A stretch of DNA of 36,033 bases from an uncultured Bacteroidales bacterium. Lineage in GTDB: Bacteria > Bacteroidota > Bacteroidia > Bacteroidales > F082. Shown piece after piece: positions 1-8,516 of the stretch. The translations under genes and the position numbers were made by a program. The notes under the pieces are model-generated. The model ran no database searches, had not been told where the DNA came from, and worked only from the letters and a program-made list of their open reading frames with translations. Every line of letters begins with the position of its first letter. Within the stretch, counting starts at the first letter, position 1. The DNA lies in assembly GCA_900317155.1 (NCBI GenBank), contig ONFO01000040.1, positions 1 to 36,033 of the forward strand, in the 5' to 3' direction.

Positions 1-27
1 AACAAACGACTGACATTTGGCATTAAA

Positions 28-90
28 TTTTCAGCCTGCAAAATGACCCATTGAACTACTACTCGTTTTTTTCAGCCTGCATTTTGACCT
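28..90. repeat. Imperfect direct repeat in the intergenic region
   Basis: Two 22-base copies lie at 28-49 and 69-90. They share the core TTTTCAGCCTGC followed by AAAATGACCC in one and ATTTTGACCT in the other. Nothing in 1-181 codes for a recognisable protein. The repeat could be part of a dispersed element or a pair of protein-binding sites; the sequence does not decide. Confidence 0.45.
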
Positions 91-142
91 ATACGCCAAC
101 AATTACCCGTCAGTAGCTATTACAAGCCGCCGGTAATTACAA

Positions 143-170
143 AATGAAGTACTTCATTCCCGAAGGGAAT
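143..170 (-). terminator. Possible terminator or palindromes after the KdsC-like gene
   Basis: A perfect 16-base palindrome (AATGAAGTACTTCATT, 143-158) adjoins a hairpin with arms ATTCCC and GGGAAT (156-170), 12 bases past the stop codon of the minus-strand phosphatase gene. There is no clear T tract, so a role in termination or 3'-end protection is an inference. Confidence 0.3.
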
Positions 171-181
171 TTATTTAACCT

Positions 182-709
182 TTACCAAGCATAAGCCTCT
201 TCCGTCATCCACTTGCCCTGCACTTTCAGGACACGTTCGATGACATCACGCACAGCCCCCTTGCCACCAGGTCGTTCGCTGATGAATTTGCAGATTTCCT
301 TTATCTCAGGCACAGCATCGGCAGGACAAGCCGGAACCCCCACTTCTTTCATTACCTGAAGGTCAGGGATGTCGTCGCCCATGAAAATAATCTGTTTGGC
401 GTCGAGGCCTTTGCGGTTCATGTACTCCTTGAGCTTCAGCACCTTGTTTGGCACACCTGTGAACACATCGCTGACGCCAAGGCTGTTCATCCTGACTTCC
501 ATAGAGGGACAGATGGCGCCCGAGATGACGGCTACTTTATAGCCGAGTTTTGCGGCCAGCTGCAAAGCGTAGCCGTCTTTCACGTTGGTGGCGCGCCAGG
601 GAGTTCCATCTGGGCTGCTGAAGACTGTTCCGTCGGTCATCACGCCGTCGTAGTCGAAAACAAAGGTCGTGACTTCTGAAAATAAGGTTTCGAGTTCGTT
701 CATGGTCAT
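182..709 (-). CDS. kdsC: 3-deoxy-D-manno-octulosonate 8-phosphate phosphatase (KdsC-like, HAD subclass C0)
   Basis: A 175-aa cytoplasmic HAD phosphatase predicted to remove phosphate from KDO-8-phosphate, giving free KDO for lipid A core synthesis. Residues 18-27 carry the HAD motif I (FDYDGVMTDG, nucleophile Asp19 and acid/base Asp21). The KdsC/YrbI-type DGV-TDG form and the GDDIPDL motif IV near 111-117 are clear. The length matches the cap-less KdsC family, which is about 170-190 aa. Translation may start at this ATG or at a second ATG two codons downstream; both give complete proteins. A TATTTTTG -7 element lies at 723-730 on this strand, leaving a very short leader. The gene is divergent from rsfS. 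Some family members act on other 9-carbon sugar acid phosphates, so substrate specificity is inferred. Confidence 0.88.
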   Translation of the reverse strand: MTMNELETLFSEVTTFVFDYDGVMTDGTVFSSPDGTPWRATNVKDGYALQLAAKLGYKVAVISGAICPSMEVRMNSLGVSDVFTGVPNKVLKLKEYMNRKGLDAKQIIFMGDDIPDLQVMKEVGVPACPADAVPEIKEICKFISERPGGKGAVRDVIERVLKVQGKWMTEEAYAW

Positions 710-753
710 AAGATTTTACGCTTCAAAAATACGGAATTTTTGGCAAAATCCAG

Positions 754-780
754 TTGTTATTGCAAAAATGCTTAAATTTG
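754..780 (+). promoter_or_regulatory. Bacteroidetes-type promoter for the rsfS-ftsH operon
   Basis: A -33 TTG (754-756) and a -7 TAAATTTG (773-780, consensus TAnnTTTG) lie about 20 bases upstream of the rsfS start codon at 800. Confidence 0.6.
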
Positions 781-799
781 CAGTCCATTTTTTACGATT

Positions 800-1177
800 A
801 TGAGAGTCAGACATCAAACAGATAACGTTGAAGAGATTGTGGCCGCAACGATTGAGGCCATGGAAGCCGTGAAAGGCAAAGACATCGTCACCCTCGACCT
901 GAGGGAGATCACCACCGCAGTGACAGATTATTTTGTCATCTGCCATGCCCCTTCCAAAACACAGGTGGATGCCATCGCTGATAAGGTGGAAGAGGTGGTT
1001 TTTGAAAAGACGCACAACAAACCCTACCATGTGGAGGGCCGCGAAAATACGGAATGGATTTTGATAGACTTCGTGGATGTCGTCGTCCATGTTTTCCTCG
1101 AATCGAAGCGCGAGTTTTATAAATTGGAGGAGCTATGGGCCGATGCTGAGAGAATCGTGAAGGCGACCGAGGAATAA
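800..1177 (+). CDS. rsfS: Ribosomal silencing factor RsfS (Iojap/DUF143)
   Basis: A 125-aa protein of the Iojap/RsfS family, which binds ribosomal protein L14 on the 50S subunit and blocks subunit joining under starvation. Visible family signatures are the central stretch with VTDYFVICHAPSKTQ near residues 41-55 and the later WILIDFVDVVVHVF near 86-99. The length fits the family (about 105-130 aa). The gene starts an apparent operon: 24 bases separate its stop from ftsH. The rsfS-ftsH pairing is common in Bacteroidetes. A Bacteroidetes promoter lies just upstream. Confidence 0.92.
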   Translation: MRVRHQTDNVEEIVAATIEAMEAVKGKDIVTLDLREITTAVTDYFVICHAPSKTQVDAIADKVEEVVFEKTHNKPYHVEGRENTEWILIDFVDVVVHVFLESKREFYKLEELWADAERIVKATEE

Positions 1178-1201
1178 TTATTTCAAAATCAAAGTTTTAC
1201 A

Positions 1202-3247
1202 ATGGAGAATAACGAGACTAAAGGGTCTGGCAACAACCCAAACCAGCCCGACCAGCCTAACCAATCCAATCAGAAACCGAATGGCAAGAGACGGTTCAAC
1301 TTGATGTGGATCTATGTCATTTTGTTCGCTGTGCTGATTGGTGTGAACTTTTTTGGCAGAGGTTCTGTCACCCCACAAGAGGATATTGATCAGGGCAAAC
1401 TCATCGAGTTGCTAAAAAAGGAAGAGGTGGGCAAAATCGAACTTGTCAACCGCGAGGATGCCGAGATTTATCTGAACAAGAAAGGCTTGGCAATCTATTT
1501 CCCTGACGCGACTACCAATGCTGACGGCATTACCGAGTATCCGAACTATTCCTATAAAATCGGCTCTTTGGAACGTTTTGAGGAGATGGTGGAGAATGCC
1601 CAGAAAGATGTGTCCAATCCCGTGTATATCAGCAATGTAAGAAGAAATAACTGGATGGGCAGCATCTTTGAGTGGTTGATACCGTTGGCGCTGCTCGCTG
1701 TGTTTTATATTGTGCTCATTCGCGGAATGGGTCGCAGCATGGGTGGTGGAGCTGGATCGATTTTCAATATTGGTAAGTCAAGGGCTCAGCTTTATGACAA
1801 GAACAGCAGCAATGTAAACGTGACCTTCAAGGATGTGGCAGGTTTAGAAGAGGCCAAAGTGGAGATTATGGAAGTCGTTGACTTCCTGAAGAATCCGGAG
1901 AAATACACCAAATTGGGCGGTAAGATTCCAAAGGGTGTGCTTTTGGTTGGCCCTCCTGGAACGGGTAAGACCCTGCTGGCCAAGTCGGTGGCAGGCGAGG
2001 CCAATGTGCCTTTCTTCAGCCTTTCAGGCTCCGACTTCGTGGAGATGTTTGTCGGCGTGGGCGCTTCGCGTGTCCGTGACCTGTTCAACAACGCCAAGTC
2101 GAAAGCACCATGCATCATCTTCATCGACGAAATCGATGCCATTGGTCGTGCCCGTGGCAAGAGCGCCATCACAGGCGGTAACGACGAACGTGAGAGCACG
2201 CTGAACCAGTTGCTTACCGAAATGGATGGTTTTGGCACCAACTCTGGTGTTATTGTGTTGGCTGCCACCAACCGTGCCGACATCCTCGACAAAGCCTTGC
2301 TCCGTGCCGGTCGTTTCGACCGTCAGATCTATGTGGAGCTGCCCGACATTGTTGGCCGTAAGGAAATCTTTGAGGTACACATGCGCGGCTTGAAGCTTGG
2401 CAACGATGTAGACAAAGACTTCCTGGCCAAGCAGACCCCGGGTTTCTCGGGTGCCGACATTGCCAACGTGTGTAATGAAGCCGCGTTGATGGCTGCCCGC
2501 AAAGGCAAAGAAGAGATTGATAAGCAGGACTTCTTGGATGCTGTCGACCGCATCATCGGAGGCCTCGAGAAGAAGAATAAGATTATCTCACCCGAAGAGA
2601 AGAAGGTCATCGCCTTCCATGAGGCGGGCCATGCCACAACGAGCTGGTTGCTGCAGTTTGCCCATCCTTTGGTGAAGGTGACCATCGTGCCGCGTGGCAA
2701 CTCGCTGGGTGCTGCATGGTATCTGCCCGAGGAACGTCAAATTACCACCAAGGAGCAGATGTACCAAGAGATGATTGCCACCTTGGGCGGTCGTGCAGCC
2801 GAGCAGGTGGTCTTTGGACAGATTTCCACTGGTGCCTTGTCTGACCTTGAGAAAGTCACCAAACAGGCCTTTGCCATGGTGACCTATTATGGTTTGGACG
2901 AGGAAATCGGCAACCTGAGTTACTATGACTCAACGGGGCAGCAGGACTATAGCCTCACCAAACCTTTCAGCGAGAAGACCGCCGAGACCATCGACCAACG
3001 CGTGAGCTTCATCGTCGAGAAGGCATATAAAGACGCTGTTGCCATCCTTACCGACCACCGAGAAGGCCTTTCGGAATTGGCCAACAAACTCATCGAAGAA
3101 GAGGTTATCTTCGGTGAGGACTTGGAACGCATCTTTGGAAAACGTCCTTGGGGCAACTCCGAAGACGAGAAACTGAAGAACGCGGCCTTGAAGGCAGCTG
3201 AAAGCCAAGCAGAGAATCAACCTGAGAACAAACCTGAAAACGCATAA
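1202..3247 (+). CDS. ftsH: ATP-dependent zinc metalloprotease FtsH
   Basis: A 681-aa membrane-anchored AAA+ protease that extracts and degrades membrane and short-lived cytosolic proteins. Domain order: Asn/Gln/Pro-rich N-terminus (1-30), TM1 about 35-52, periplasmic domain about 55-150, TM2 about 153-173, AAA module, then M41 peptidase. Key motifs: Walker A GPPGTGKT (250-257), Walker B IIFIDE (305-310), the second region of homology ending with the arginine finger (about 355-374), zinc site HEAGH (473-477) and a downstream Asp ligand in SDLE near 548. The C-terminal tail is Glu/Asn/Gln-rich. It is complete and lies between rsfS and the LUD gene, 5 bases before the latter, so the three are likely co-transcribed. 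Confidence 0.97.
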   Translation: MENNETKGSGNNPNQPDQPNQSNQKPNGKRRFNLMWIYVILFAVLIGVNFFGRGSVTPQEDIDQGKLIELLKKEEVGKIELVNREDAEIYLNKKGLAIYFPDATTNADGITEYPNYSYKIGSLERFEEMVENAQKDVSNPVYISNVRRNNWMGSIFEWLIPLALLAVFYIVLIRGMGRSMGGGAGSIFNIGKSRAQLYDKNSSNVNVTFKDVAGLEEAKVEIMEVVDFLKNPEKYTKLGGKIPKGVLLVGPPGTGKTLLAKSVAGEANVPFFSLSGSDFVEMFVGVGASRVRDLFNNAKSKAPCIIFIDEIDAIGRARGKSAITGGNDERESTLNQLLTEMDGFGTNSGVIVLAATNRADILDKALLRAGRFDRQIYVELPDIVGRKEIFEVHMRGLKLGNDVDKDFLAKQTPGFSGADIANVCNEAALMAARKGKEEIDKQDFLDAVDRIIGGLEKKNKIISPEEKKVIAFHEAGHATTSWLLQFAHPLVKVTIVPRGNSLGAAWYLPEERQITTKEQMYQEMIATLGGRAAEQVVFGQISTGALSDLEKVTKQAFAMVTYYGLDEEIGNLSYYDSTGQQDYSLTKPFSEKTAETIDQRVSFIVEKAYKDAVAILTDHREGLSELANKLIEEEVIFGEDLERIFGKRPWGNSEDEKLKNAALKAAESQAENQPENKPENA

Positions 3248-3252
3248 AAGCC

Positions 3253-3927
3253 ATGGCCTGGGACAACAAAGGAGAAAACACCGACACCACCTTTAAGGAA
3301 CAAATGCTTGCCAGGGTGCGTAATGCCCTCATCGAGCGTCAGGAGGCATTGTTTAAGGATATCGACCAGCGCACCGAGACGTGGGTGCCTATCAAGGAAG
3401 AGGATGGAACGGCCATCACTTTTGTGCAGAACTTCAAGGAGTATGGCGGCATCTTCATCTATCTGGAGAGCGAGGCTGAGTTTGCCGAGTGCATCAAACA
3501 ACTGGCACCCGAGAATGGTTGGGAGCCGCTGTGGTGCACCAGCCCAGAGATGCAACGTCTTCTGGATAAGTATGGCATCCCCTATACAGAGAGTAAGGAA
3601 CGCGAGCCCAAGCAAAAGCTCGTCAGTCTGACAGGCTGCGAGTGCTTGGTGGCACAGACAGGCAGTATCGTTCTTTCTGACAGCTTGACCCAGACACGTG
3701 AGGCTTACGCCTTGCCCGACACTTTGTTGGTGTTTGCCACAACCGAGCAGATTGTGCCTGGCATGAGGGCGGCATTTCAAACCGTGAGGAGGAAATATGC
3801 GAAAAACAAACCTTCGCAGATGACCATCATCACAGGACCGAGCCGCAGCACCGACATCGAACAGACTTTGGTCATAGGTGCCAGTGGCATCCGCCAGGTG
3901 GCCGTGTTCTTGGTGGATGAGGAATAG
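3253..3927 (+). CDS. LUD-domain protein (LutC/YkgG-like)
   Basis: A 224-aa cytoplasmic protein with the LUD fold (PF02589) found in LutC and the C-terminus of LutB. The strongest signature is ITGPSRSTDIEQTLVIGASG near residues 193-212; the CECLVAQTGSIVL segment near 129-141 is also typical. LutC proteins belong to lactate utilisation, but this stand-alone copy is next to ftsH rather than lutA/lutB, so a role in lactate oxidation is not supported. From memory, other Bacteroidales also carry a LUD gene after ftsH, often followed by cdsA, which is absent here. It starts 5 bases after the ftsH stop and ends at a strong terminator. Confidence 0.85.
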   Translation: MAWDNKGENTDTTFKEQMLARVRNALIERQEALFKDIDQRTETWVPIKEEDGTAITFVQNFKEYGGIFIYLESEAEFAECIKQLAPENGWEPLWCTSPEMQRLLDKYGIPYTESKEREPKQKLVSLTGCECLVAQTGSIVLSDSLTQTREAYALPDTLLVFATTEQIVPGMRAAFQTVRRKYAKNKPSQMTIITGPSRSTDIEQTLVIGASGIRQVAVFLVDEE

Positions 3928-3945
3928 AAAAAAACGCTGACGATT

Positions 3946-3998
3946 AAAACCGACCGTCTATGTCATTCCCTTAGGAATCTATAGGCGGTCGGTTTTTT
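3946..3998 (+). terminator. Intrinsic terminator of the rsfS-ftsH-LUD operon
   Basis: A 16-base stem (3946-3961 with 3981-3996, one G-T wobble) is followed by TTTTTT. The loop holds a second small hairpin, ATTCC/GGAAT. Confidence 0.88.
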
Positions 3999-4041
3999 GT
4001 GTAATCAAAAAGAGAAAAAATGTAAAATAAAGCGGAAATAA

Positions 4042-4072
4042 TTTGTTTGAAACGAATTTATTTGTAGTTTTG
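4042..4072 (+). promoter_or_regulatory. Bacteroidetes-type promoter of the lipoprotein gene
   Basis: TTTG (4042-4045), a 19-base spacer and TAGTTTTG (4065-4072) match the TTTG-N19-TAnnTTTG consensus closely. The start codon follows at 4093. Confidence 0.75.
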
Positions 4073-4092
4073 TCGCGTGAATCAATAAACGG

Positions 4093-5137
4093 ATGGCAAA
4101 GATGAAAAGAGTTTTACTGTTGTTTTACATGCCTCTTATGGCTTTTTTCGCCTCCTGCTCGACGGATGTCAATGTTTATGCCGACTATAAGGAGTTCCCG
4201 ATTGTCTATGGCGTACTTGATGTCAATGCCGACACCAACTTCATCAAAATAACCCGTTCTTTTTATGTGCAGGGTGATCCTTACGAATCCGCCCTTAACC
4301 CTGACTCGAGCAACTATTCAGGCAAATTGGATGCGCGTATCGTTGAATACTGCAATGGCGATTCCGTTCGTGAGTTTATCCTTGATACAATTACCATCCG
4401 CGACAAGTCGCAAGGGCTTTTCTATGCACCCTTGCAGAAGATGTATTACACGACAGAACGGCTGTCGATGAACACCGACACAAAAAACTATACCTATAAA
4501 CTTAAAGTCGTCCTTCCCGAATCCACATTGACTACCAAGACCAAACTGGTGGGAGACGGACGGTTATTTCGATGTGCAGAGCTTAGGCGTGAACTTTTCG
4601 AAACAATATATCAATGCCGTTCCAAGGCATTTCCTTTTTCGGCCTGCCATTAATGCGGCTTACTATGAAATCTATTTTGCCTTTAATTTCAAAGAACAAC
4701 GCACGCCCGACGGCGATTCCGTGCTTCGTACCATGCGTTGGTATATTGGAACGTATGAAGACTATGACCTGTCAATCAGTACGAATAACGGTTTTTATGT
4801 ATTCTATTACTGGCCGCGAACTTTTTATGAGGAATTGGAGAAGTTCATTGGCGATGATACCGTTGCCAATGATAGCTTGAAGCGCTTCTTCGGCGACTAT
4901 CCTGTTGATGTCATCATTACTGCCGGTGGTGACAAACTGAACCAATATGTTCATGCTAGTGAGGCCTTGTTGGAACCAGGCTTGGGCGAAAGCGATCTTT
5001 CTCCTATGAACGGTGGTTACGGGGTTTTTTCATCACGGTTCACGGTGAGTCATGCCGTGGGTTTGGGTGGTGAAACGGTGCCCGATTTGTTGGCAGAGGA
5101 TAAATGGGGCTTCAAGTTTATTGGAGGAAAGAATTAA
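4093..5137 (+). pseudogene. Surface lipoprotein (DUF4249-like), frameshifted by a 4-bp tandem duplication
   Basis: The gene reads in one frame from 4093 and in the next frame to the stop at 5137. Frame 1 alone gives 186 aa and ends at 4653; the second part (from about 4562) continues the same protein. At 4556-4563 the sequence ACGG is duplicated; removing one copy restores a continuous reading, VGDGYFDVQSLGVNF. The restored product would be about 346 aa, with a lipoprotein signal peptide (lipobox FASC, Cys22) and a beta-rich exported domain resembling DUF4249, whose function is not known to me. The start could also be the ATG at 4102. The gene has its own promoter and sits alone. The break could be a real slippage mutation, a reversible on/off switch, or a sequencing error. 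Confidence 0.72.
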
Positions 5138-5139
5138 GC

Positions 5140-5214
5140 TTGTAGGGCTGTCACATCGTGGTAGCCGCTGTTGCAAACCATTACAGCGGCTGCCGTAATA
5201 CGACAGCCCTACAA
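5140..5214. terminator. Large inverted repeat between convergent genes, probable bidirectional terminator
   Basis: The outer arms are a perfect 13-base match (5140-5152 TTGTAGGGCTGTC with its complement at 5202-5214). Inside is a second stem (5161-5171 with 5183-5193, core AGCCGCTGT). It fills the gap between the lipoprotein stop (5137) and the MoxR stop (5219). Its size and two-tier form also fit a small mobile palindromic repeat. Confidence 0.7.
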
Positions 5215-5218
5215 ACAA

Positions 5219-6184
5219 TTATTTCAATGTGTCGATAATGTTTTCAATCGAAACGCCTTCTGCTTCAGCGGTATAGTTGCGGATGATGCGGTGGCGCAGA
5301 ATCGGGATGGCTACGCGTTGCACGTCCTCGATATCGGGGGAGTATTTGCCCGTCAGCAGGGCGTTGGCCTTGGCACCGATGATGAGGTATTGCGAGGCGC
5401 GTGGTCCTGCTCCCCAGCTGAGGTAACGGTTGGCCCATTCGTGGGCTTTATTCGTGTGAGGACGGGTCTGGGCAACCAGATTTACCGCATATTCATACAC
5501 GTTATCGGGCACAGGTACGCGGCGTACCAACTGTTGGAAGTACAGAATCTCCTCAGGTGACAGCACGGCATGCACTTCGGCCACATTGCCCACGGTGGTG
5601 TTCTTTACGATGTCGATTTCCTCGTTATACGAAGGATAGTCAAGCATGAGGTTGAACATGAAGCGGTCGAGTTGGGCTTCGGGCAGGGGATAGGTGCCTT
5701 CTTGTTCGATGGGGTTTTGGGTGGCCAAGACAAAGAACGGCTCCTGCAATTTGTAGGTCTTGCCCGACACGGTGATGCTCTTTTCTTGCATGGCTTCCAA
5801 AAGGGCAGCTTGCGTTTTGGGCGGGGTACGGTTGATTTCGTCGGCCAATACGATGTTGGCGAAGACAGGGCCTTTGATGAACTTAAATTGTCGCGACTCA
5901 TCCAAAATTTCGGTGCCCACGATGTCGGAAGGCATGAGGTCGGGAGTGAACTGGATGCGGCTGAAACTCAGGCCAAGTGCCTTGCCGATCGTGTTCACCA
6001 ATAGGGTTTTGGCCAAGCCAGGCACGCCGACAAGCAGCACATGGCCTTGGCAGAAGATGGACAAGATGGTGTCGTGGATAATGTCATGTTGTCCGACGAT
6101 GACTTTTCCGATTTCCTTGCGGAGGGTTTCATATTTCTCGACCAATGCCTTGGCACCGTCGACATCTGATGCATAGTTTGTCAT
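5219..6184 (-). CDS. MoxR-family AAA+ ATPase
   Basis: A 321-aa cytoplasmic AAA+ ATPase (AAA_3/MoxR). Members act as chaperone-like ATPases, often with von Willebrand A domain partners. Walker A is GVPGLAKT (53-60), Walker B IVLADEIN (111-118), with the sensor region ATQNPIEQEGTYPLPEAQLDRF typical of MoxR and the C-terminal lid after it. I chose the ATG at 6184 because it overlaps the upstream surA stop as ATGA; a start four codons earlier (6196) is open but overlaps surA more. No DUF58 or VWA (Bat) genes follow, which is the usual MoxR setting; here it ends a periplasmic folding operon. The substrate is unknown. Confidence 0.9.
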   Translation of the reverse strand: MTNYASDVDGAKALVEKYETLRKEIGKVIVGQHDIIHDTILSIFCQGHVLLVGVPGLAKTLLVNTIGKALGLSFSRIQFTPDLMPSDIVGTEILDESRQFKFIKGPVFANIVLADEINRTPPKTQAALLEAMQEKSITVSGKTYKLQEPFFVLATQNPIEQEGTYPLPEAQLDRFMFNLMLDYPSYNEEIDIVKNTTVGNVAEVHAVLSPEEILYFQQLVRRVPVPDNVYEYAVNLVAQTRPHTNKAHEWANRYLSWGAGPRASQYLIIGAKANALLTGKYSPDIEDVQRVAIPILRHRIIRNYTAEAEGVSIENIIDTLK

Positions 6185-7560
6185 TGAAAGTTCCAATCGT
6201 AATAAAATTCGCTGTTTTTATAGGTGTCGTCAAGGCGGATATAGGCCTTGGCGGCTTTGTTTTTCACCCATTTGCCGATGGCTTCTTGGCGTTTCTGGTT
6301 GAGGGCCCAGCTTTGGATGAGGTGATAGTCGTCTTTCAGGTTGGCTTGATGGGACTCAGTCTTGCTCTTGACCATGATGAGGCGGAAAGCGTCCTTGTTT
6401 TCATTGGTGGTCATGGGCAAAGGGTCGCTGATTTGACCGACTTCGAGGCGGCTGATGACGAACGCCAAGTTTTTGTATTCGGGATAACTCATCTCCAATT
6501 CTTGCAAGTCTTGCATACTGAGTCGGTTGCCTCCTGTAGCAGCATTGGTCAGATAACCTCCGTTGCTCTTTGAGTCGTCGTCGCTGTATTTCTTGCAGGC
6601 TTCCTCAAAGGTCATGTCACCGTTGCGGATAAGCTGTGCCACGGAATCAAGTTCGCTTTGGGCTTTCTCCAGGGCCTCGATGGGCACTTTGGCTTGTAGT
6701 AGGATGTGGCGGCAGTTGACCATATTATCGCGTTTCTCGATGAGTTGGATGATATGGAAACCGAATTGGGTTTCCACCACGTCTGAGATTTCACCATCGT
6801 GGAGGTTGAAGGCAACGTTTTCAAACTCGGTGGCCCATTCGCCTCTGCCTGTCAAACCAAGTTCTCCACCTTGTCGCGCCGAGCCTGGGTCTTCGGAATA
6901 AAGCACAGCCATGGTTGAGAAGGAGCTTTCGCCTTCCAAGATGCGCTTACGGATTTGGTAGAGGCGGTCTTTCACAATCAGCTTCTCGTCGATGCTGACT
7001 GGCGGACGCTTTACAATCTGCACTATTTCGTATTCAGGATTGACGGTGGGAAGGCTGTCTTTGGGTATGGATAAAAAGAAATCTTTCACTTCTTGGGGCG
7101 TCACGGCAACGCTCTCCATAATGTTGTTCTGTACCTGTTCTTGAAGCATCTGGTCTTTCTGGCCTTTGCGCAACTCGTCTTTGATTTCGGTCAAGGTTTT
7201 TCCAAATTGCGCCTCCATCTTCTCCTTTGAGCCAAATCTACTGATGAAGTATTGGAGCTTTTGGTCCATTTGCCTTTCCACTTCCTCATCGGTCACTGTG
7301 ATACTGTCCATCTCAGCCTGGTTGAGCATGAGTTTCTGTAGCAATAGGTCCTCTAAAATGCGGGTGCGTACTTCCTGACCCGTGCCTTCGGCCATGCCTT
7401 GCATACGGTATTGGATATATTGGTTCTCAATATCCGATTGCAGGATGATGTTCTTTCCGACAACGGCCACCACCTTGTCAATCACCTGTGGTTGACGGTT
7501 TTGTGCCATCATCGGCAAGGCTATTAGCATGAGTGCAATGATAATCCAGTTTCTTTTCAT
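6181..7560 (-). CDS. surA: SurA-type periplasmic peptidyl-prolyl isomerase
   Basis: A 459-aa exported foldase with a signal peptide (cleavage likely after ALPMMAQ, about residue 20). A SurA N-terminal chaperone domain (about 25-170, starting VVAVVGKNIILQSDI) is followed by two parvulin modules, about 175-285 (ending GFHIIQL) and about 290-400 (starting NCRHILLQAK). By analogy with SurA it would escort outer-membrane proteins through the periplasm. It lies 74 bases after the lipoprotein gene and overlaps moxR by 4 bases (ATGA), implying translational coupling. Confidence 0.9.
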   Translation of the reverse strand: MKRNWIIIALMLIALPMMAQNRQPQVIDKVVAVVGKNIILQSDIENQYIQYRMQGMAEGTGQEVRTRILEDLLLQKLMLNQAEMDSITVTDEEVERQMDQKLQYFISRFGSKEKMEAQFGKTLTEIKDELRKGQKDQMLQEQVQNNIMESVAVTPQEVKDFFLSIPKDSLPTVNPEYEIVQIVKRPPVSIDEKLIVKDRLYQIRKRILEGESSFSTMAVLYSEDPGSARQGGELGLTGRGEWATEFENVAFNLHDGEISDVVETQFGFHIIQLIEKRDNMVNCRHILLQAKVPIEALEKAQSELDSVAQLIRNGDMTFEEACKKYSDDDSKSNGGYLTNAATGGNRLSMQDLQELEMSYPEYKNLAFVISRLEVGQISDPLPMTTNENKDAFRLIMVKSKTESHQANLKDDYHLIQSWALNQKRQEAIGKWVKNKAAKAYIRLDDTYKNSEFYYDWNFQ

Positions 7561-7634
7561 TGTTTCTTATTTCAGTATTTCAACTTGTTGTCAGCTCATT
7601 GACCGAGGCCGTTGAGCCTGTAGAAATTGCCGGC

Positions 7635-8516
7635 TTAATCGGCGTTATATAAAGTAGGTGAGCCCACATACACTTCAAACGCATGTTCCCTTTTGGCTTT
7701 GTTGTAGAGTGAAGTCTTCATTTTCTCAAGCAAGGCTTGCTTGCGATGGGCAAGGATGACGCTCTTGATGTTGTCGCGTTCCATCTCCAAAGGTGAGGTG
7801 CTTTCTTCAAGAAGGTAGTCGACAAAACGCACAATGTAGGTGAATTCGTTCATCTCGAAACAGACGTACTTGGTTTTCTTTAGGAAACTCTCGGCATTGA
7901 AGATTTCAATGGGGATGAGGCTGGTTAGTTCGTCCAAACGCATCCAATGGTCCACGTCAAGGTAGTTCTTCACGGCATAATAGGTCGCTAGAACGTCGAT
8001 GTTTTGCAGCAGCAATGTGTCAGGGTCACTCAACAGTTTTTGGAAGGTTTCTTTATGAGGGCATCTTTCGTCGAGGATGACGTATGCCGCTTTGACCATC
8101 GTGTTACGGAGTTGGAAGTCCTCTTTATGCTGTTCATAGTAGTCGGCGATTTCATCTTCGCTGACGATGGTGTCCAACTTCTGGTTGATGAGTTGGCTTT
8201 CGTAGGTGTAGATGACAAGCGAGTTCCGGTATTCTTCTATCTGCTTTTGGAAAGCGAGTTCTTCCTTCTCGAGGTTGTTCTCGGCCTGATGGATCAGCAC
8301 CTGTCTCCTAATCCAGGAGTCGATGAATGTGCTGACACTTTGGATGCTGTCCATGATGGAGGTGCCTGCGGGAACTATCCCTACGAGGTCCGACTCATAG
8401 AGATACTTACCATAACACTCAGCCACTACGACTTCTTTCGTTTTTTTCTGAAAGAAGTCGCAGCTGGCCAGTAGCAGTAGGGAAGTGATACCAATAAGAA
8501 CGCCTAACTTGTTCAT
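7635..8516 (-). CDS. SurA-N-like foldase lipoprotein without a parvulin domain
   Basis: A 293-aa lipoprotein (signal peptide with lipobox LASC, Cys19). The mature part is helix-rich and charged; the stretch from about 60-140 (FIDSWIRRQVLIHQAENN and onward, then SEDEIADYYEQHKEDF) resembles the chaperone domain of SurA/PpiD, including the conserved YYEQHKEDF-type segment. I see no recognisable PPIase core: the expected HILI and GFHIIKL motifs are absent. It is therefore probably a chaperone-only relative anchored to a membrane. Its ATG overlaps the stop of the upstream foldase as ATGA. The assignment rests on sequence resemblance and context. Confidence 0.75.
   Translation of the reverse strand: MNKLGVLIGITSLLLLASCDFFQKKTKEVVVAECYGKYLYESDLVGIVPAGTSIMDSIQSVSTFIDSWIRRQVLIHQAENNLEKEELAFQKQIEEYRNSLVIYTYESQLINQKLDTIVSEDEIADYYEQHKEDFQLRNTMVKAAYVILDERCPHKETFQKLLSDPDTLLLQNIDVLATYYAVKNYLDVDHWMRLDELTSLIPIEIFNAESFLKKTKYVCFEMNEFTYIVRFVDYLLEESTSPLEMERDNIKSVILAHRKQALLEKMKTSLYNKAKREHAFEVYVGSPTLYNAD

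Noticed and set aside
1792-2292. Long open frame on the strand opposite ftsH
   Set aside because: It lies wholly inside the conserved AAA domain of ftsH and has low-complexity, non-family content; it is a codon-bias shadow.
3253-3927. Lactate oxidation gene lutC
   Set aside because: The fold matches, but lutA and lutB are absent and the neighbours are ftsH and rsfS.
4548-4575. Programmed ribosomal frameshift in the lipoprotein gene
   Set aside because: There is no slippery heptamer or downstream structure; a simple ACGG duplication explains the break.
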